Part shown: positions 30,852 through 41,100 of the stretch, one piece after another
How the letters are laid out: the number at the start of each line of letters is the position of its first letter
Numbering within the stretch: the first letter of the stretch is position 1
Assembly (NCBI GenBank): GCA_027943245.1
Contig: JANDJZ010000300.1
Location: 1 to 49,399 of the forward strand
Length of the DNA stretch: 49,399 nucleotides
DNA from: Acanthamoeba sp. SK_2022b
Taxonomy: Eukaryota > Discosea > Longamoebia > Acanthamoebidae
Direction: 5' to 3'
The notes under the pieces: generated by a model
Seen by the model: only the letters and a program-made list of their open reading frames with translations
Told to the model about the DNA's origin: nothing
Database searches by the model: none
Position numbers and translations under genes: made by a program

Positions 30852-31274
30852 ATGTGTGGGGTGGGCGCGAACAAGGACCAGGTCAACGGGTGGATTTATC
30901 TGGTGGCCTCCATCTCCATCTACTCGTACCTCACGTTTTGGCTCCTGATTCTGGTGTGAACAGCACAACACCATTCACAATCATCGCTAGATTTTCACAC
31001 ATGTCGCTGGACATCTTTTGTTACGCCAGCCGTTCATAGAGAAGGACTTCCACGTGATACACGCCCTGTTTCCTCCAGCCGAGTATGCCATCAAGTACGT
31101 GACCGTCCGTGCCACTCCCAATAATGAGCCCTGCGAATAACACCACACAGGACAATGGTTGTGGTGGGCATCTTCGTGCTCACGATAGCAAGCACGTTCA
31201 TGGGCCTCGTCCTGCTGCGCAGTCACGCCGCCATCGTGACAGCGCAAAAGAGCGCGCAAAAGCAAACAACCTAA
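30852..31274 (+). CDS. DPM2: Dolichol-phosphate mannosyltransferase subunit 2 (DPM2)
   Basis: Three small exons (30852-30953, 31030-31094, 31151-31274) join in phase to 96 residues, the usual DPM2 size. The protein starts MCGVGANKDQVNGWIYLVAS and has a first membrane helix. It continues with ILPFIEKDFHVIHALFPPAE, a second membrane helix (MVVVGIFVLTIASTFMGLVL) and a polar end QKSAQKQTT. The DQV.G, LPFI...H.IH..F and AY/AEYAI features match the family. DPM2 stabilises dolichol-phosphate-mannose synthase in the ER membrane, feeding N-glycosylation and GPI anchors. It begins 90 bp after the upstream gene's stop on the same strand. Confidence 0.88.
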
Positions 31275-31297
31275 CGCTCTACCTTCTGAAGGGAGAT

Positions 31298-31350
31298 AGC
31301 CGACCGTGGGGCTCGAACCCACGACCACAAGATTAAGCGTATCCAAACTT
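31298..31350 (-). pseudogene. 3' half of a tRNA-Lys (CUU anticodon)
   Basis: On the minus strand this reads CTTAATCTTGTGGTCGTGG followed by GTTCGAGCCCCACGGTCGGCT, the anticodon loop, variable loop, T arm and acceptor strand of a eukaryotic tRNA-Lys(CUU). The 5' side cannot form the matching acceptor, D arm or anticodon stem: the bases before the anticodon do not pair with TCTTG. It is therefore a broken gene. It lies about 300 bp from the E2 left end. Confidence 0.7.
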
Positions 31351-31647
31351 TCGCTCGACAGCGGGGGTGGCAACCTGTATTTAACAGGGGATAGGGGTAG
31401 GTTCCTTTTGTTCCTTAAAGGAGGGGTGGGGGTTGAGGTGAGGGGCAATTCCCAAAGGAGGGGGGTTGTAGATCCCAAAGAAACTGAGAGAGAGGTGGCA
31501 ATTCAGTAAATATTACCCTCTTGTTCCCACTTCTGCAGCTTGGCAAGGCACCATGTGGTTGAGACAGGTGCAGAAGGCATTGTGGCAGAGGTGATGGGAA
31601 CTCAGACTCTGTATGAGGCAGCCTTCCCCAGAGGAGAGATCAACCAA
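31351..31647. other. Flank of E2 with a possible older element remnant
   Basis: G-rich sequence followed, from about 31535, by an open plus-strand stretch reading ARHHVVETGAEGIVAEVMGT, then QTLYEAAFPRGEINQ. It ends at the E2 terminus. It reads like a protein-coding fragment of another mobile element into which E2 inserted, but no family is recognised. Confidence 0.35.
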
Positions 31648-31676
31648 GAACCTCCTCTATTATCAAATGAGAGGTC
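31648..31676 (+). repeat. E2 left terminal inverted repeat
   Basis: Reads GAACCTCCTCTATTATCAAA then TGAGAGGTC. It matches the reverse complement of the right end except for one base (C for T at the sixth position). The inner part CCTCT...AGAGG is an imperfect palindrome that could form a small hairpin. Confidence 0.85.
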
Positions 31677-32220
31677 GAAAATGACTGGCGTTTTTTTGTG
31701 CAATCATTCCTTGGAATGAAGCACTATTGGGGGAATTACTCAAATTAATCGCTTGTAATTTCATGATTGCAATAATTTAGGGTGTGTATAGGCATGTTGA
31801 GAGCAATAAAACGGATTTTAGGTGGGTAAAATTTCAGTTTTAAGAATAACACAATCGGTGATTCTCATGGTCTTAATTTTTAGGCCAGCAAAAGGAAGTT
31901 AAATTTATGGATGGGCTAACAAAACTGGGTAGTGTGCAGGGTGTTGTTGTTATTTAGTAGAGATTGGATGGTGGTTTAGTGTTGAGGTTGTTCAACCTCT
32001 GAATAGCATAAAGTCATGAAATAGTTAGGTGTAATTGTGCAAGGGTGATAGCCCAATGTGCAGGTGGTGTGCACAGTTCATAACATGAAGAAGATAAGAT
32101 AAAGAAAATAAAGAAATTTTTTTAAGTGATTGTGTATGTGTACGCAGTCCACATGTGTTTGGAATTGGGGCAAGATCAAGAAAATTGGATCATATGCGTA
32201 CACAGTCCTGATTGATTTCA

Positions 32221-34128
32221 TTATGGGGCAACTGTTCCATTAGGCACCAGGTGGAATGACCCATCATCATCTTCCTCTAACCAGTTGAGGAAGATTTGGG
32301 CCCTTGTAGTGCGCTTCACCAAGCCAAGCCAAACACTTCCATTTTCACCAGACACTGCTATTATGGCACCATCATCAGGCTTATCAGTGGTGAGATAGAT
32401 TCACAAGTAGGTGCTAATGAGGAGGATTATTGAAGAGAGATTCCATATGCTCATAAGAGGCCTGGAGCTGAGCACAGTTGTTGAGGCCTGTGAGGGCATG
32501 CAGGGTGTCCTTGAGAGTGGTTGGATCAAGCTGAGCAGGAACCAGGGGGATAGGGCCATCAGTGGGACATGACTCAAGGAAATGGTAGGGGCTGGGCCCA
32601 TCCAAGCTGAGGAACTGGAGTGGTAGTCCTTGGTTTTCAGCTGCACCCTTCCATCATCACCATGAGTGAAGCAGAATATATGTGGGCATGAGGTGCACCT
32701 TCACACTTTGGATATAAGGGTCCAGCCAGGTCTTGACTGACCAACATTCAAGCAGGAAAAAGGGCTCTGTCTTATGAATATCGTTGGAGTACCAGGTGTT
32801 GAGCCCTTGCACAAAGTCATCCACAGTAAACACACAAGGATTGTACTTCATGCCCACAATGAATGTGGAGAACATCTGATCAATGTCCTCATGGGTGTGC
32901 CCCACTGGCAGAAAAGAGATGGTGATATTACAGAAGACTCGGTTATGCACCAGCCAGTGACAGTAAGCCAGCATGTACTTGTTCTTGTTCTCACAACTGC
33001 AATTATCAAGCTGCAGGTATAAGGTTGAGGGCTGGATGCCTGCTGCTGGGCTTGCTAGGTGGCGAGCAAGGTGGTGGTGGTGTAGCAAGGAGAGGGCAAA
33101 GTCTGGGCCACAGCCAAACTGACCATGATGTAAATAAAGCAAGCATCCCTTGAGGCCATGGTTGATGAAGCCATGAATGCCCAGCTTGAAGATGTGCAGA
33201 TCCTTCCAGGAAGATGGGAGAGGCACCAGCATGGGGAGTATCACATCACTTGAACCATCCATAATCACAGAGAAGACACCACCAGGATCAGTGCTTGCTT
33301 CCTGCTGATGAAGGTGATACATATTGTGCTCCTTATCACTAAGGCACAAATGCTCAAACTTTTGCTTCTTCAGCTTGGCCCTCTGTGCTGTTGTCATGCG
33401 CTGATTAATCAGTTGATCATTTGTTGATGCACATATGCTACACAGGCCCAGGACACAGCACTTGGGAAACTTGACAATCTTGTGCTCTGTGTGAAAGAGC
33501 TTAAAGAATGTTGATGCCTTAATAAGACCATTGTTTTGGTAGCCCTGCTGCATCATTGCTCTGCAATAGAGCTTGTAGAGGTGATCCTTGGTTACAATCA
33601 TGGGCAAGTATGTTGGAAGAATTGGGAGCATGACAGCCAAACTGACACACCACACAAAAAATGCATCTGTAGACAACCTCCCCATTTGCAAGGTATCTTT
33701 GTTTTGGAAATTGGCCATACTGTTTTCTGAGATACCATAGGCTGTCATGAAAGCAACACAACACACACACTTATGGTTGACATAGTACATTCAGCTTATA
33801 AGTGGCTGGTGATCCATAATTGTCCTCAACCATTAGCATGACGCTGCCTGTGACATGCTGAGATATTGTATCCTGCAAGCTCATATAACAGCAGCGTCAA
33901 ACATGCCAAGGCAGTGACTGCTGCAGCATTGCTTGTTCAAGATCAGTGGCATGTTAAGTTGGTCTACTGCTTGTGCTGGGGTCTTGTCAGTGGTGTCTTC
34001 TGGATTGATGTCAACAAAGAATCAGATATAGCAGGGGTAAAGTGAGACCAATCTACATCATCATCATCACTGAGCATCCCAACCCAGTCAGAGAAAAGCC
34101 AATTACAAAAATTCTGATTGGCGGCCAT
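32221..34128 (-). pseudogene. E2 putative transposase (DUF7869-type), frameshifted
   Basis: The longest intact frame is 33790-32657 (377 residues). It contains FPKCCVLGLCSICA, VIMDGSSDVILPMLVPLPSS, LYLQLDNCSCENKNKYMLAY, ISFLPVGHTHEDIDQMFSTF and FVQGLNTWYSND. The conserved acidic residues in MDGSSD, QLDNC..EN and HTHEDID are plausible catalytic positions of an RNase H-like transposase fold. A frameshift near 32690 separates this from C-terminal parts HIFCFTHGDDGRVQLKTKDY and GSVWLGLVKRTTRAQIFLNW, ending at 32221. N-terminal sequence (MAANQNFCNWLFSDWVGML from 34128, then an SHCLGMFDAAV region) is also broken. The family link to DUF7869 is from memory of its motifs. Confidence 0.75.
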
Positions 34129-34129
34129 A

Positions 34130-34275
34130 AGTTGAAGTGGCCTCCAAAAATCATTTCTCATAGTTGCCCAGTGCCAGATAAACAACATGGAGAAAGACGA
34201 GCTACCACCTACCCAGTTGACCAGCAGAATTACATTGATGGTCACTGAGTGCAGAGACCCAAAAGTGCTGGTGAA
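34130..34275. promoter_or_regulatory. Divergent promoter region of E2
   Basis: About 146 bases separate the start of the transposase (minus) and of ORF2 (plus) and would drive both. No TATA box or known site can be named. The boundaries depend on the two predicted starts. Confidence 0.35.
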
Positions 34276-37200
34276 ATGGATGCTCAAGCAACTCCAGTGG
34301 AAGAAGCTTTGAGTGAGGGACCTCAACAGCAAGAGAACTGACTGTTATTTCTTGCAGGAGTCAATAGTTGAGGACTCCCAACCAGTTTCAACTCCTGAGA
34401 CCATAATTAGTGAGGGATTGAGGAGCGCACAGCCAATGGATGAGTTACAGGTACATTGCATTCCATGGCACATGAAACTGACATGGTACTAACCGTATTG
34501 TGTGATCACTGACTTCACCTCGAGGTTGAGGAACCCTTACATGAGGGAAGTGCTAAGGATCTGCGAAGGATGGTCAAAGTGGTAAGTTGTGTGAATAGCC
34601 CTCTTCATGGTATTGAGTACATGTACATGATACAGCCACATGTTCCATTGCATACACATAATTGTGAGATGTTTTTGCAAGTTTCACATCTAATAATACT
34701 TTACTATCAGCCAACAGATGAGCTTAGTCATGTTCCAAAGGAAAATCTTCTCCATCATTACAGCGAACTCCTTGAAAAGCATGTCCAGTTGAATGTGGAA
34801 CTGATTGATATCGGGTGCATGACCAAGGCTGGGTCCCTTCGTCCTGTTACAGCATCAAGTCCTTCAACAAAATGGGCGTTCTTACCATGGACAAGCTCTT
34901 GGTGCAGCTGAGGAATGCATTCTCAATGATGGAAAGGTGGAGTGCCTGGTCATTGATGGCAACCATTGCATGGATGCCGCCCACTCAGCCTTTCCTGGAC
35001 AGAAATTTTCCTGGTTGTGTGACATTGCTGACAAAAGTCCCTGCTTGTCTTGTAACCATGGTATTAGGCTATCTTACCATTTTTACAAAGGAGTGACAGT
35101 GACGTCCAGCTACTTGCCTGGGTCCACAATCATCTTCACAACAAAGCTGCTGTCCATTGCAACGAGTTCTTCAGCATCAAGGATGCCTTGGCACTCCAGA
35201 GTATGCATCCCCTCCTTTGCTTCATTGCATACATGTGATTTCAACCTCCATGCCTTACAAACATTGATCATGTATGTGTGTGCACTGACTGAAAACCTGT
35301 AGCCCTCAACTGCCCACCTTGACAACGCTGACCACAAGGCAGCCTATCAGAAATTGCGAAACTACACCAGGATCATCCAGAAACTGGAGCCAGAAGGGCA
35401 GTGGCACAGGAGTGGACAGAAGCTTGAGGACCTCTACATTCAGCATGAGTGTGCCATGCCATTCACCACTCTACCTCTGAAATCTGGTAACTACCAACAA
35501 GGCTCTCCTTGGAACCATTAATATTCTTGTTCCACAACACACTGAACGTAAGGGGAGAGGCAAGGACATGGAGTTCACCAAGAAAGGTACTCATTTGCTG
35601 AGCTTTTATGGTTGCATACACGTATGCCATAGATTCTAAATCTTGCTTTGTACAGATTTCAAGGTGATGGTTGCCAAGTTTGATAACCAGATTCAGTTCC
35701 TGCGTCTGGTACAGATGGAATGCCTTGATAAGAGCAAGGAATTCTTCAACACTGTAAAGAACCATGTTAGCAGTGGAGCATGGGTACGTATCATTGTGTG
35801 CTTACCATGAATATCATGTTTCCAATTCCATTGCATACACATACATGATAACCTTTTGTGCAGGATCTGCACATCATCACAGCCAAGGAGGACCTAGTAA
35901 GTACTGGGGGACAGATCAGTTGGGATTGATGACATCCTGGACAAGCTGGGTGAGATTCAGAAGGCAAGGGCGAAGAGGAGAAAAGAAGCAGGAAAGCAGA
36001 AAGATTATGATGAGAGACACCACAATAGAAGCATCTCAGAATTCAAGCCAGCCAGGAACTACAACAAAGTGACCAAGCAGCGCAACACAATTAGACATTG
36101 GCTGAAACGCTGCTGTCACCCTCACAACAGATCAAAGCCAACCTTTGATGTCATGATCTGTGACATATCAGCTGACCTAACACCCCAGCTTTGGGACGCA
36201 ACAAGGCTAAACCAGCTGATGGGCCTGACTGCCTTCAATCAGCGTGGTATGTGCCCATGCCCCTTATGTTCTATTAAAATTAGCATTGCTGGTGTGCAGA
36301 CACCTATGGCGTGGTGCTCACAACAAATCCCATTGAGATGAGTGGGCTGATATCTCTGCTCACACATGAGCACAGCCAGTGGCAGCTTCTACAAATGATT
36401 TCAGGCACTTTACTGAATGTGCACTCCAAGACTGAAGGAGGAGTTCAGCATAATGGTATGTCATGATTGTGTACACATACACAGTGCTAACATCAACTTC
36501 ACATTCTTTTATGTAAATTTTTCACCTAGCATTACATCGCATACACATACACAACCATCTAACCCTCTGTTTATTCATTGCTACTGCATATGCTATGTTG
36601 CTTCCAGCTCTATACGTCATCTTTATACCTTCAACATCAAGTGTGAGCTTGGTCAGGATATCGTCAAGATCCTGAAACTGCAGGCCTATGAGAAAAACAG
36701 AGCCATCAAGAAGTGGAGCCCCTCTTGGACACCTCTATTTCCTCAAGTCATTCAACCAAGTATGCCCCATCAACACTTGTATTCTCAGTGTCTAACTCAT
36801 GTATGGGAACAGGTGACCAGTTCTACAAGTACCTTCTGCAGGCCTATACAACTCTGGCTTCTCCCCAACAGCGCAGCATACTTGACTACAGGCCTCTTTG
36901 TGGAACCCCAATGCTGGCCTGCTTCAAGCTTAATTACAGCTACCACATCCACACATCCGCGCTCAAGCCAGCTGAACCTGAGCGCAAACTCATCAACAAC
37001 ACCGTCAATAGCCTTCTCTTTTTCAGCAATGTGACTGACATTGCTAAATGGATCAGTGCTTTAGAGGCAATTTCCTCTAGCCAGCAGACCACTCCTCCAC
37101 GATCCCAACTTCGTACAACCATGCAACTTCAAACATCTTCCACTCCAACCAGGGTATGCTGCTTCCCAATGCATCTTCAATGTATTTCTTTTCACCACGT

Positions 37201-37475
37201 ATGCATACACAATGGAAAGCTTTGATGCTAAACAGTGCATAGCTGACAATATCACCACATACGCATACACAATGCCAGGAACACACTTTGCACCCACCTT
37301 CTTTGGAACCTACACACAAGCTTTCCCATTCAAGCTCTGCTTGTTCACCAGAAAAGTTCAAGAAGCACCGCTGGAGCAGCCACAAAGACGACTTTTGGGA
37401 GAAGCACAGTGGCAAGAAGAGGGAGAGGACTCCTTCCCCATCAAGGTCAAATTTATGCATACAAAATTAGAATAC
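34276..37475 (+). pseudogene. E2 second gene (ORF2), multi-exon, unknown function, damaged
   Basis: The likely start MDAQATPVEEAL at 34276 splices to an acidic part (DSQPVSTPETIISEGLRSAQ). Exons after it include PKENLLHHYSELLEKHVQLN, KSFNKMGVLTMDKLLVQLR, VECLVIDGNHCMDAAHSAFP, YQKLRNYTRIIQKLEPEGQW and KVMVAKFDNQIQFLRLVQME. Then come KPTFDVMICDISADLTPQLW, GVVLTTNPIEMSGLISLLTH, GTGDQFYKYLLQAYTTLASP and LINNTVNSLLFFSNVTDIAK, with a C-terminal GKKRERTPSPSR tail. At least one frameshift (about 34830-34935) breaks it. I do not recognise the family. It might be an accessory transposition protein. E1 retains a longer C-terminal tail. Confidence 0.55.
34647..37470. repeat. Recurring TGCATACACATA-like motif across E2
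   Basis: The motif family TGCATACACATA or close variants occurs near 34647, 35226, 35607, 35831, 36538, 37202, 37260 and 37455. On the other side of the element related sequence lies near 32135 and 32193, and in E1 near 1689. Most plus-side copies lie in predicted introns or just before the terminal repeat. Spacing is irregular. Confidence 0.6.
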
Positions 37476-37497
37476 AAAATCAATTTTAAAATGACTG

Positions 37498-37526
37498 GAC
37501 CTCTCATTTGATAATAGAGGCGGTTC
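37498..37526 (-). repeat. E2 right terminal inverted repeat
   Basis: Reads GACCTCTCATTTGATAATAG followed by AGGCGGTTC. It is the inverted partner of 31648-31676 and matches the E1 end at 2092-2120 except for one base. Confidence 0.85.
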
Positions 37527-37833
37527 AAGCTCAATGTTGTTAAAGCATGGATTCTCATGCAGGTACCATGAAGCAACCAGCTGATGCTGCATCCTCAAAA
37601 CCTGGGATGGGCAATCCATTGTACTCCCTGTGGTTACAAGTACAGAGAGAGATTGTAGGCAGGGCTAAAAGGGCCTCCTCATGAGGTGTGCTGTTGTGTA
37701 AGTGACCTCCTTTAGCTTTTCCCTTTTGTCATTCAGCTCCTGATCTCACCCTGGCGCCAGTGGTGGTGGCCAGCACAGAGGGGCCACAAGGAGGAAAAGT
37801 GGAGAAAGAACTGCACGTCGTGAGGTATAGCAG
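37527..37833. other. Right flank of E2, no recognised gene
   Basis: Between E2 and the tRNA-Ser genes there is an open stretch reading MKQPADAASSKPGMGNPLYS, then LWLQVQREIVGRAKRASS, and a later DLTLAPVVVASTEGPQGGK piece. The codon use is like the retroelement relics. It may be the other side of the element into which E2 inserted. Confidence 0.35.
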
Positions 37834-37915
37834 GACGACGTGGCCGAGTGGTTAAGGCGGTAGACTAGAAATCTACTGGGGTCTCCCCGCGCAGGTTCAA
37901 ATCCTGCCGTCGTCG
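37834..37915 (+). tRNA. tRNA-Ser (AGA anticodon)
   Basis: An 82-base type II tRNA. The GACGACG acceptor strand pairs with CGTCGTC at the end. The D arm has GGCCGAGTGGTTAAGGC, the anticodon stem is GTAGA..TCTAC around CTAGAAA, a long variable arm follows, and the T loop is GGTTCAAATCC. The anticodon AGA (read as IGA) decodes UCU, UCC and UCA. There is no intron. CCA is not encoded, as expected in eukaryotes. Confidence 0.95.
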
Positions 37916-37988
37916 ACTCCGTACTTTTCTACGTTGCAACGCACCAGCACCCCAAGAATCGGCCCTTAACCAGCTTTGTAACCGTGAA

Positions 37989-38070
37989 GACAACTTGGCC
38001 GAGTGGTTAAGGCGGTAGACTTGAAATCTACTGGGATCTTCCCGCGCAGGTTCAAACCCTGCAGTTGTCG
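37989..38070 (+). tRNA. tRNA-Ser (UGA anticodon)
   Basis: An 82-base type II tRNA, 73 bases downstream of the AGA tRNA-Ser and closely similar to it. The GACAACT acceptor strand pairs with AGTTGTC. The D arm and variable arm are almost the same, and the anticodon loop is CTTGAAA with anticodon UGA for UCA codons. The T loop is GGTTCAAACCC. There is no intron. Paired differences in the acceptor stem are compensatory, so both genes look functional. Confidence 0.95.
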
Positions 38071-38116
38071 GTACACTCACTTTTTATGGCAAAGCCTTTT
38101 TGGCTGTCTTTTATGA

Positions 38117-41100
38117 TCACGAGGCGAGAACAGGGACGGAGGAGGCGGGGAAGGAGTAGAACCACGACACAACCCTCGTCCACCACTGGTACAGGTGGAT
38201 GACCAACGCCAGCAGCTGCAGCCGCGCCTCAAACTTGGTCAACTCCACCGCGCCACGCAACCGCTTCGGCAGGGACACTGACAGCGACATGACCGCGTTA
38301 CGAGTAGAGTCTGCGTGAGTGCGTGTGCAAGAGCAAAGCACAGCGACGGAACATGCAGGCTCGCGCGTACGCGGCTGGTCGTTCCGGTGGTAGAGGCCAC
38401 GAATGGCATAGCGCGCCATCACCAGGAACCGGTCAACTGACCCGCCCTCCTCCAGGTCCTTGATGATCGATCGGATCAGATTGCTGCCCCCCCCCCCCGA
38501 CCCCACCACATGTCAGTTCTCCGCCGAATGTCGCGCGCGCGTTGCATTGCGCCGCGTGACGTACTTGGTGCGGAGGACGAGCAGGAGCTGGCGATCCATG
38601 TTCTCGAGGAGTTCGGATAGCACCGTCTGGAAGTTGCGCTCCCGCATTTGAGCACGAATCAAGCGCACCTGCGCCACGCTCATCTCGCTGTCCTTCACCA
38701 GCGCTGGACCCGTTTTCCTGTGCGCACATTCCCCCCCCCCCAATAACCTGTTCAGCAACCACCACCGCAAATTTGGAGCTGTGCGCATGTGCGTGCGTGT
38801 GTGTGTCGTGTGTCGCGTGTCGCGTGTCGCGTGTCGTGTGTCGTGTGTCGCGTGTCGCGTGTCGTGTGTCGTGTGTCGTGTACCCGGTGTCGAGCGGGCG
38901 GAAGGTGAGAATGACGGAGAAGATTTCGTGGTGCTCGCCGGCGCCCATCCGGCGCGAGTACTTCTCCACCGCCGCGCGGTCGCCCGTGAAGATGGCCTTC
39001 CACAGGTGGCAGTAGTCCAGCCTGCGTCGATGGACCAGCGCGCGTGCGCGATGTGAGCACGAATCGCGCAGAGCGAGAGAGAGAGAGAGCGAGAGCGAGG
39101 CCACACCGGAACCGTTCGTCGAGAGTGCGGTAGAGGCCGTGGTCGAGGAGCACCAATTGCGGATGGGCCGGAGAAGACGGCAGGTGGCGAATCAGAATGT
39201 TGCCCGGGTGAGGGTCGCTGTTGCACAACCAGAGACACATTGATGAATTGGCGTTAATGGTCGGCGCACGAGATCTCGTGGCTGTTTGAGGGGGGGGGCA
39301 ACCTGTGGATGAACCCGTGGACGAAGATCTGTTCGCAGAAGAGCTCGTGCAGGAGCTGGGCCACTTCGCGCTTGTTGATGCCCATCTGGTCGAGCTTGGG
39401 GACATCGGTGATCTTGGCCCCGTGGATGAACTCCATGCAGAGCACTTTCCGCCGCGTCATATTCTGGTAGTTAAATAAAAAAACAGTAATTATAATATAT
39501 ATATATAAAAACTATTCCACCAACGGCAAGCCATGGACGCGTGCGCACCCAATAGATCTTGGGCACGTAGATCTGCTTGTTGTGCGCGAAATTGTGGGCT
39601 ATGCGCTCGGCATTCTTGGCCTCGTGCACAAAGTCTGCAGAAAAGCCAGGCGGCCGCGGTCAGCAGGCTGATACGCGAGAATGCGAGAATGAGGGGCCGA
39701 GGAGGGGAGGAGGCACCCATCTCCATCTCCAGGTTCTTCTCGAACTCGCCCACGACCCACGAAAACTGAAAGTCGGGGAAGAACTGTGCGGCGGCAACCC
39801 AACGCAACGCAACGCATCGCGCTCAGCACGAGGCAACCGCTTGGCCAACCGGGCCCGGGGGGGGGGCGTGTACCCAGGCGATGGCTTGCGCGGCTACTTC
39901 GATGGAAAACAGGTCGCCCCACGTGAGCCGCTCAAAGTCGGGATATTGCACCTGCACGTGGCGCGTTTTGGTCGAAAAGAGCGCGGCAGTCTCACGACGT
40001 TTGCCCGCGCGCGCGGGAGCACGCGGCGTACCTTGACGGCCACTTGCGTGCCGTCGGCGAGCCAGCCGCGGTGCACCTGCGCCAGGGAGGCCGCGGCGAT
40101 GGGCTTCTCCTCGAGAAACGAAAAGCTGTCGACAATGCCACGTCAGCCGCCCGGCGTCACTTCGCGTCACGCGCATGATGGATGGGCGGGGGGGCACGCG
40201 CGCACAAGTGGCTTGGTGGCGCGCCCAGCTGTTCGATGAACGCCTTCTCGATCACAGCGAACGGTCGACTCGGGGCCTTGACCCACAGAACAAGCACGCC
40301 GTCGACGTGAGGTCACGAACGCGTGCAAGGGAGGGAAAGGGCGTGGGGTCTGCATCTTTAAGAAGGCGAGGCACGTGCCTGGTCCTGGAGGACGGTGAGA
40401 GTGTCGGTGTACTCGCGCGGGAGGACGTGGTTCATGGAGGCCAGGTGCTGTCCCGCCTACGCGACGATCGGTCGCCGTCACGAAAGATGAAGAGGACACA
40501 ACGTGTGCTTGCGTGCGTGTGTGGAGTCGAGGGCGGGGGTGAGCGCCTTACCTTGACGTACACTCCGGCATTGGCACGGCAAAGCCACAGTAACCTGTTC
40601 GCCGTCCGCTGGTGGATCTGTTCATCCACAGAAGCGCGCGTGTACACGGCGCGGGGCAAAGTCGGTCAATACGTGCAACTCGCAAGTCGCAATGCAACCC
40701 CCCTTGCGAGCGCGAGCGTGCACCTTGGAGCGGGCCTCGGCGTATTCGGGTGTGCCGTATTCGAAGCGGGCGAGGGACTTGTAGTCGAGCGACACCACGA
40801 GGCCCGTCCACGCCGTGCGCACGAACCGCGTCAGGTGCTCCCCGCGCTCCCGCCACTCCAACTCCTCCAACCGCGGGTAGCGGGCCTTGGCCACGTGCTG
40901 CACACGCGCACACGAGATTCCCGCACGCACGGTCAGACAGCTGTGGCAGAGAGGGGGGGGGGCAAATGTTGAGGGAAGCGGGCGAGACCCAGAGCCCGCC
41001 GAGCGCAGCGGTGCCCAAGATGAGGCCCGTCCCGGTCGTGGCCGTGACCAGCTTCTTCACGCGACCCTGTCCCAGTCAGACAACGCAGCGTCGTTGGTGT

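Larger units (their letters stand above)
31648..37526. mobile_element. E2: two-gene DNA transposon of DUF7869 type, 5.9 kb
   Basis: The element is bounded by near-identical terminal inverted repeats (31648-31676 and 37498-37526). It holds a putative transposase gene read leftward (34128 to 32221) and a second multi-exon gene read rightward (34276 to about 37475), with only 148 bp between their starts. It is AT-richer than the flanking genes. A truncated sibling (E1) lies at 1-2120. Both genes carry frame damage, so this copy is probably inactive but not ancient. No convincing target-site duplication was seen; only AA flanks both GAACC...GGTTC ends. Confidence 0.8.

Noticed and set aside
36417..37034. 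205-residue plus-strand frame in E2
   Set aside because: It passes through an intron and then uses a different frame from the ORF2 exons, which read more protein-like.
37515..37530. tRNA B-box-like GGTTCAAGC at the E2 right end
   Set aside because: No A box or tRNA fold goes with it, and the similarity is limited to a few bases.
31641..37530. Target-site duplication around E2
   Set aside because: Only AA is shared immediately outside the two ends, which is expected by chance.
38803..38879. CRISPR-like array
   Set aside because: The repeat is a contiguous 7-base minisatellite without spacers in a eukaryotic intron.
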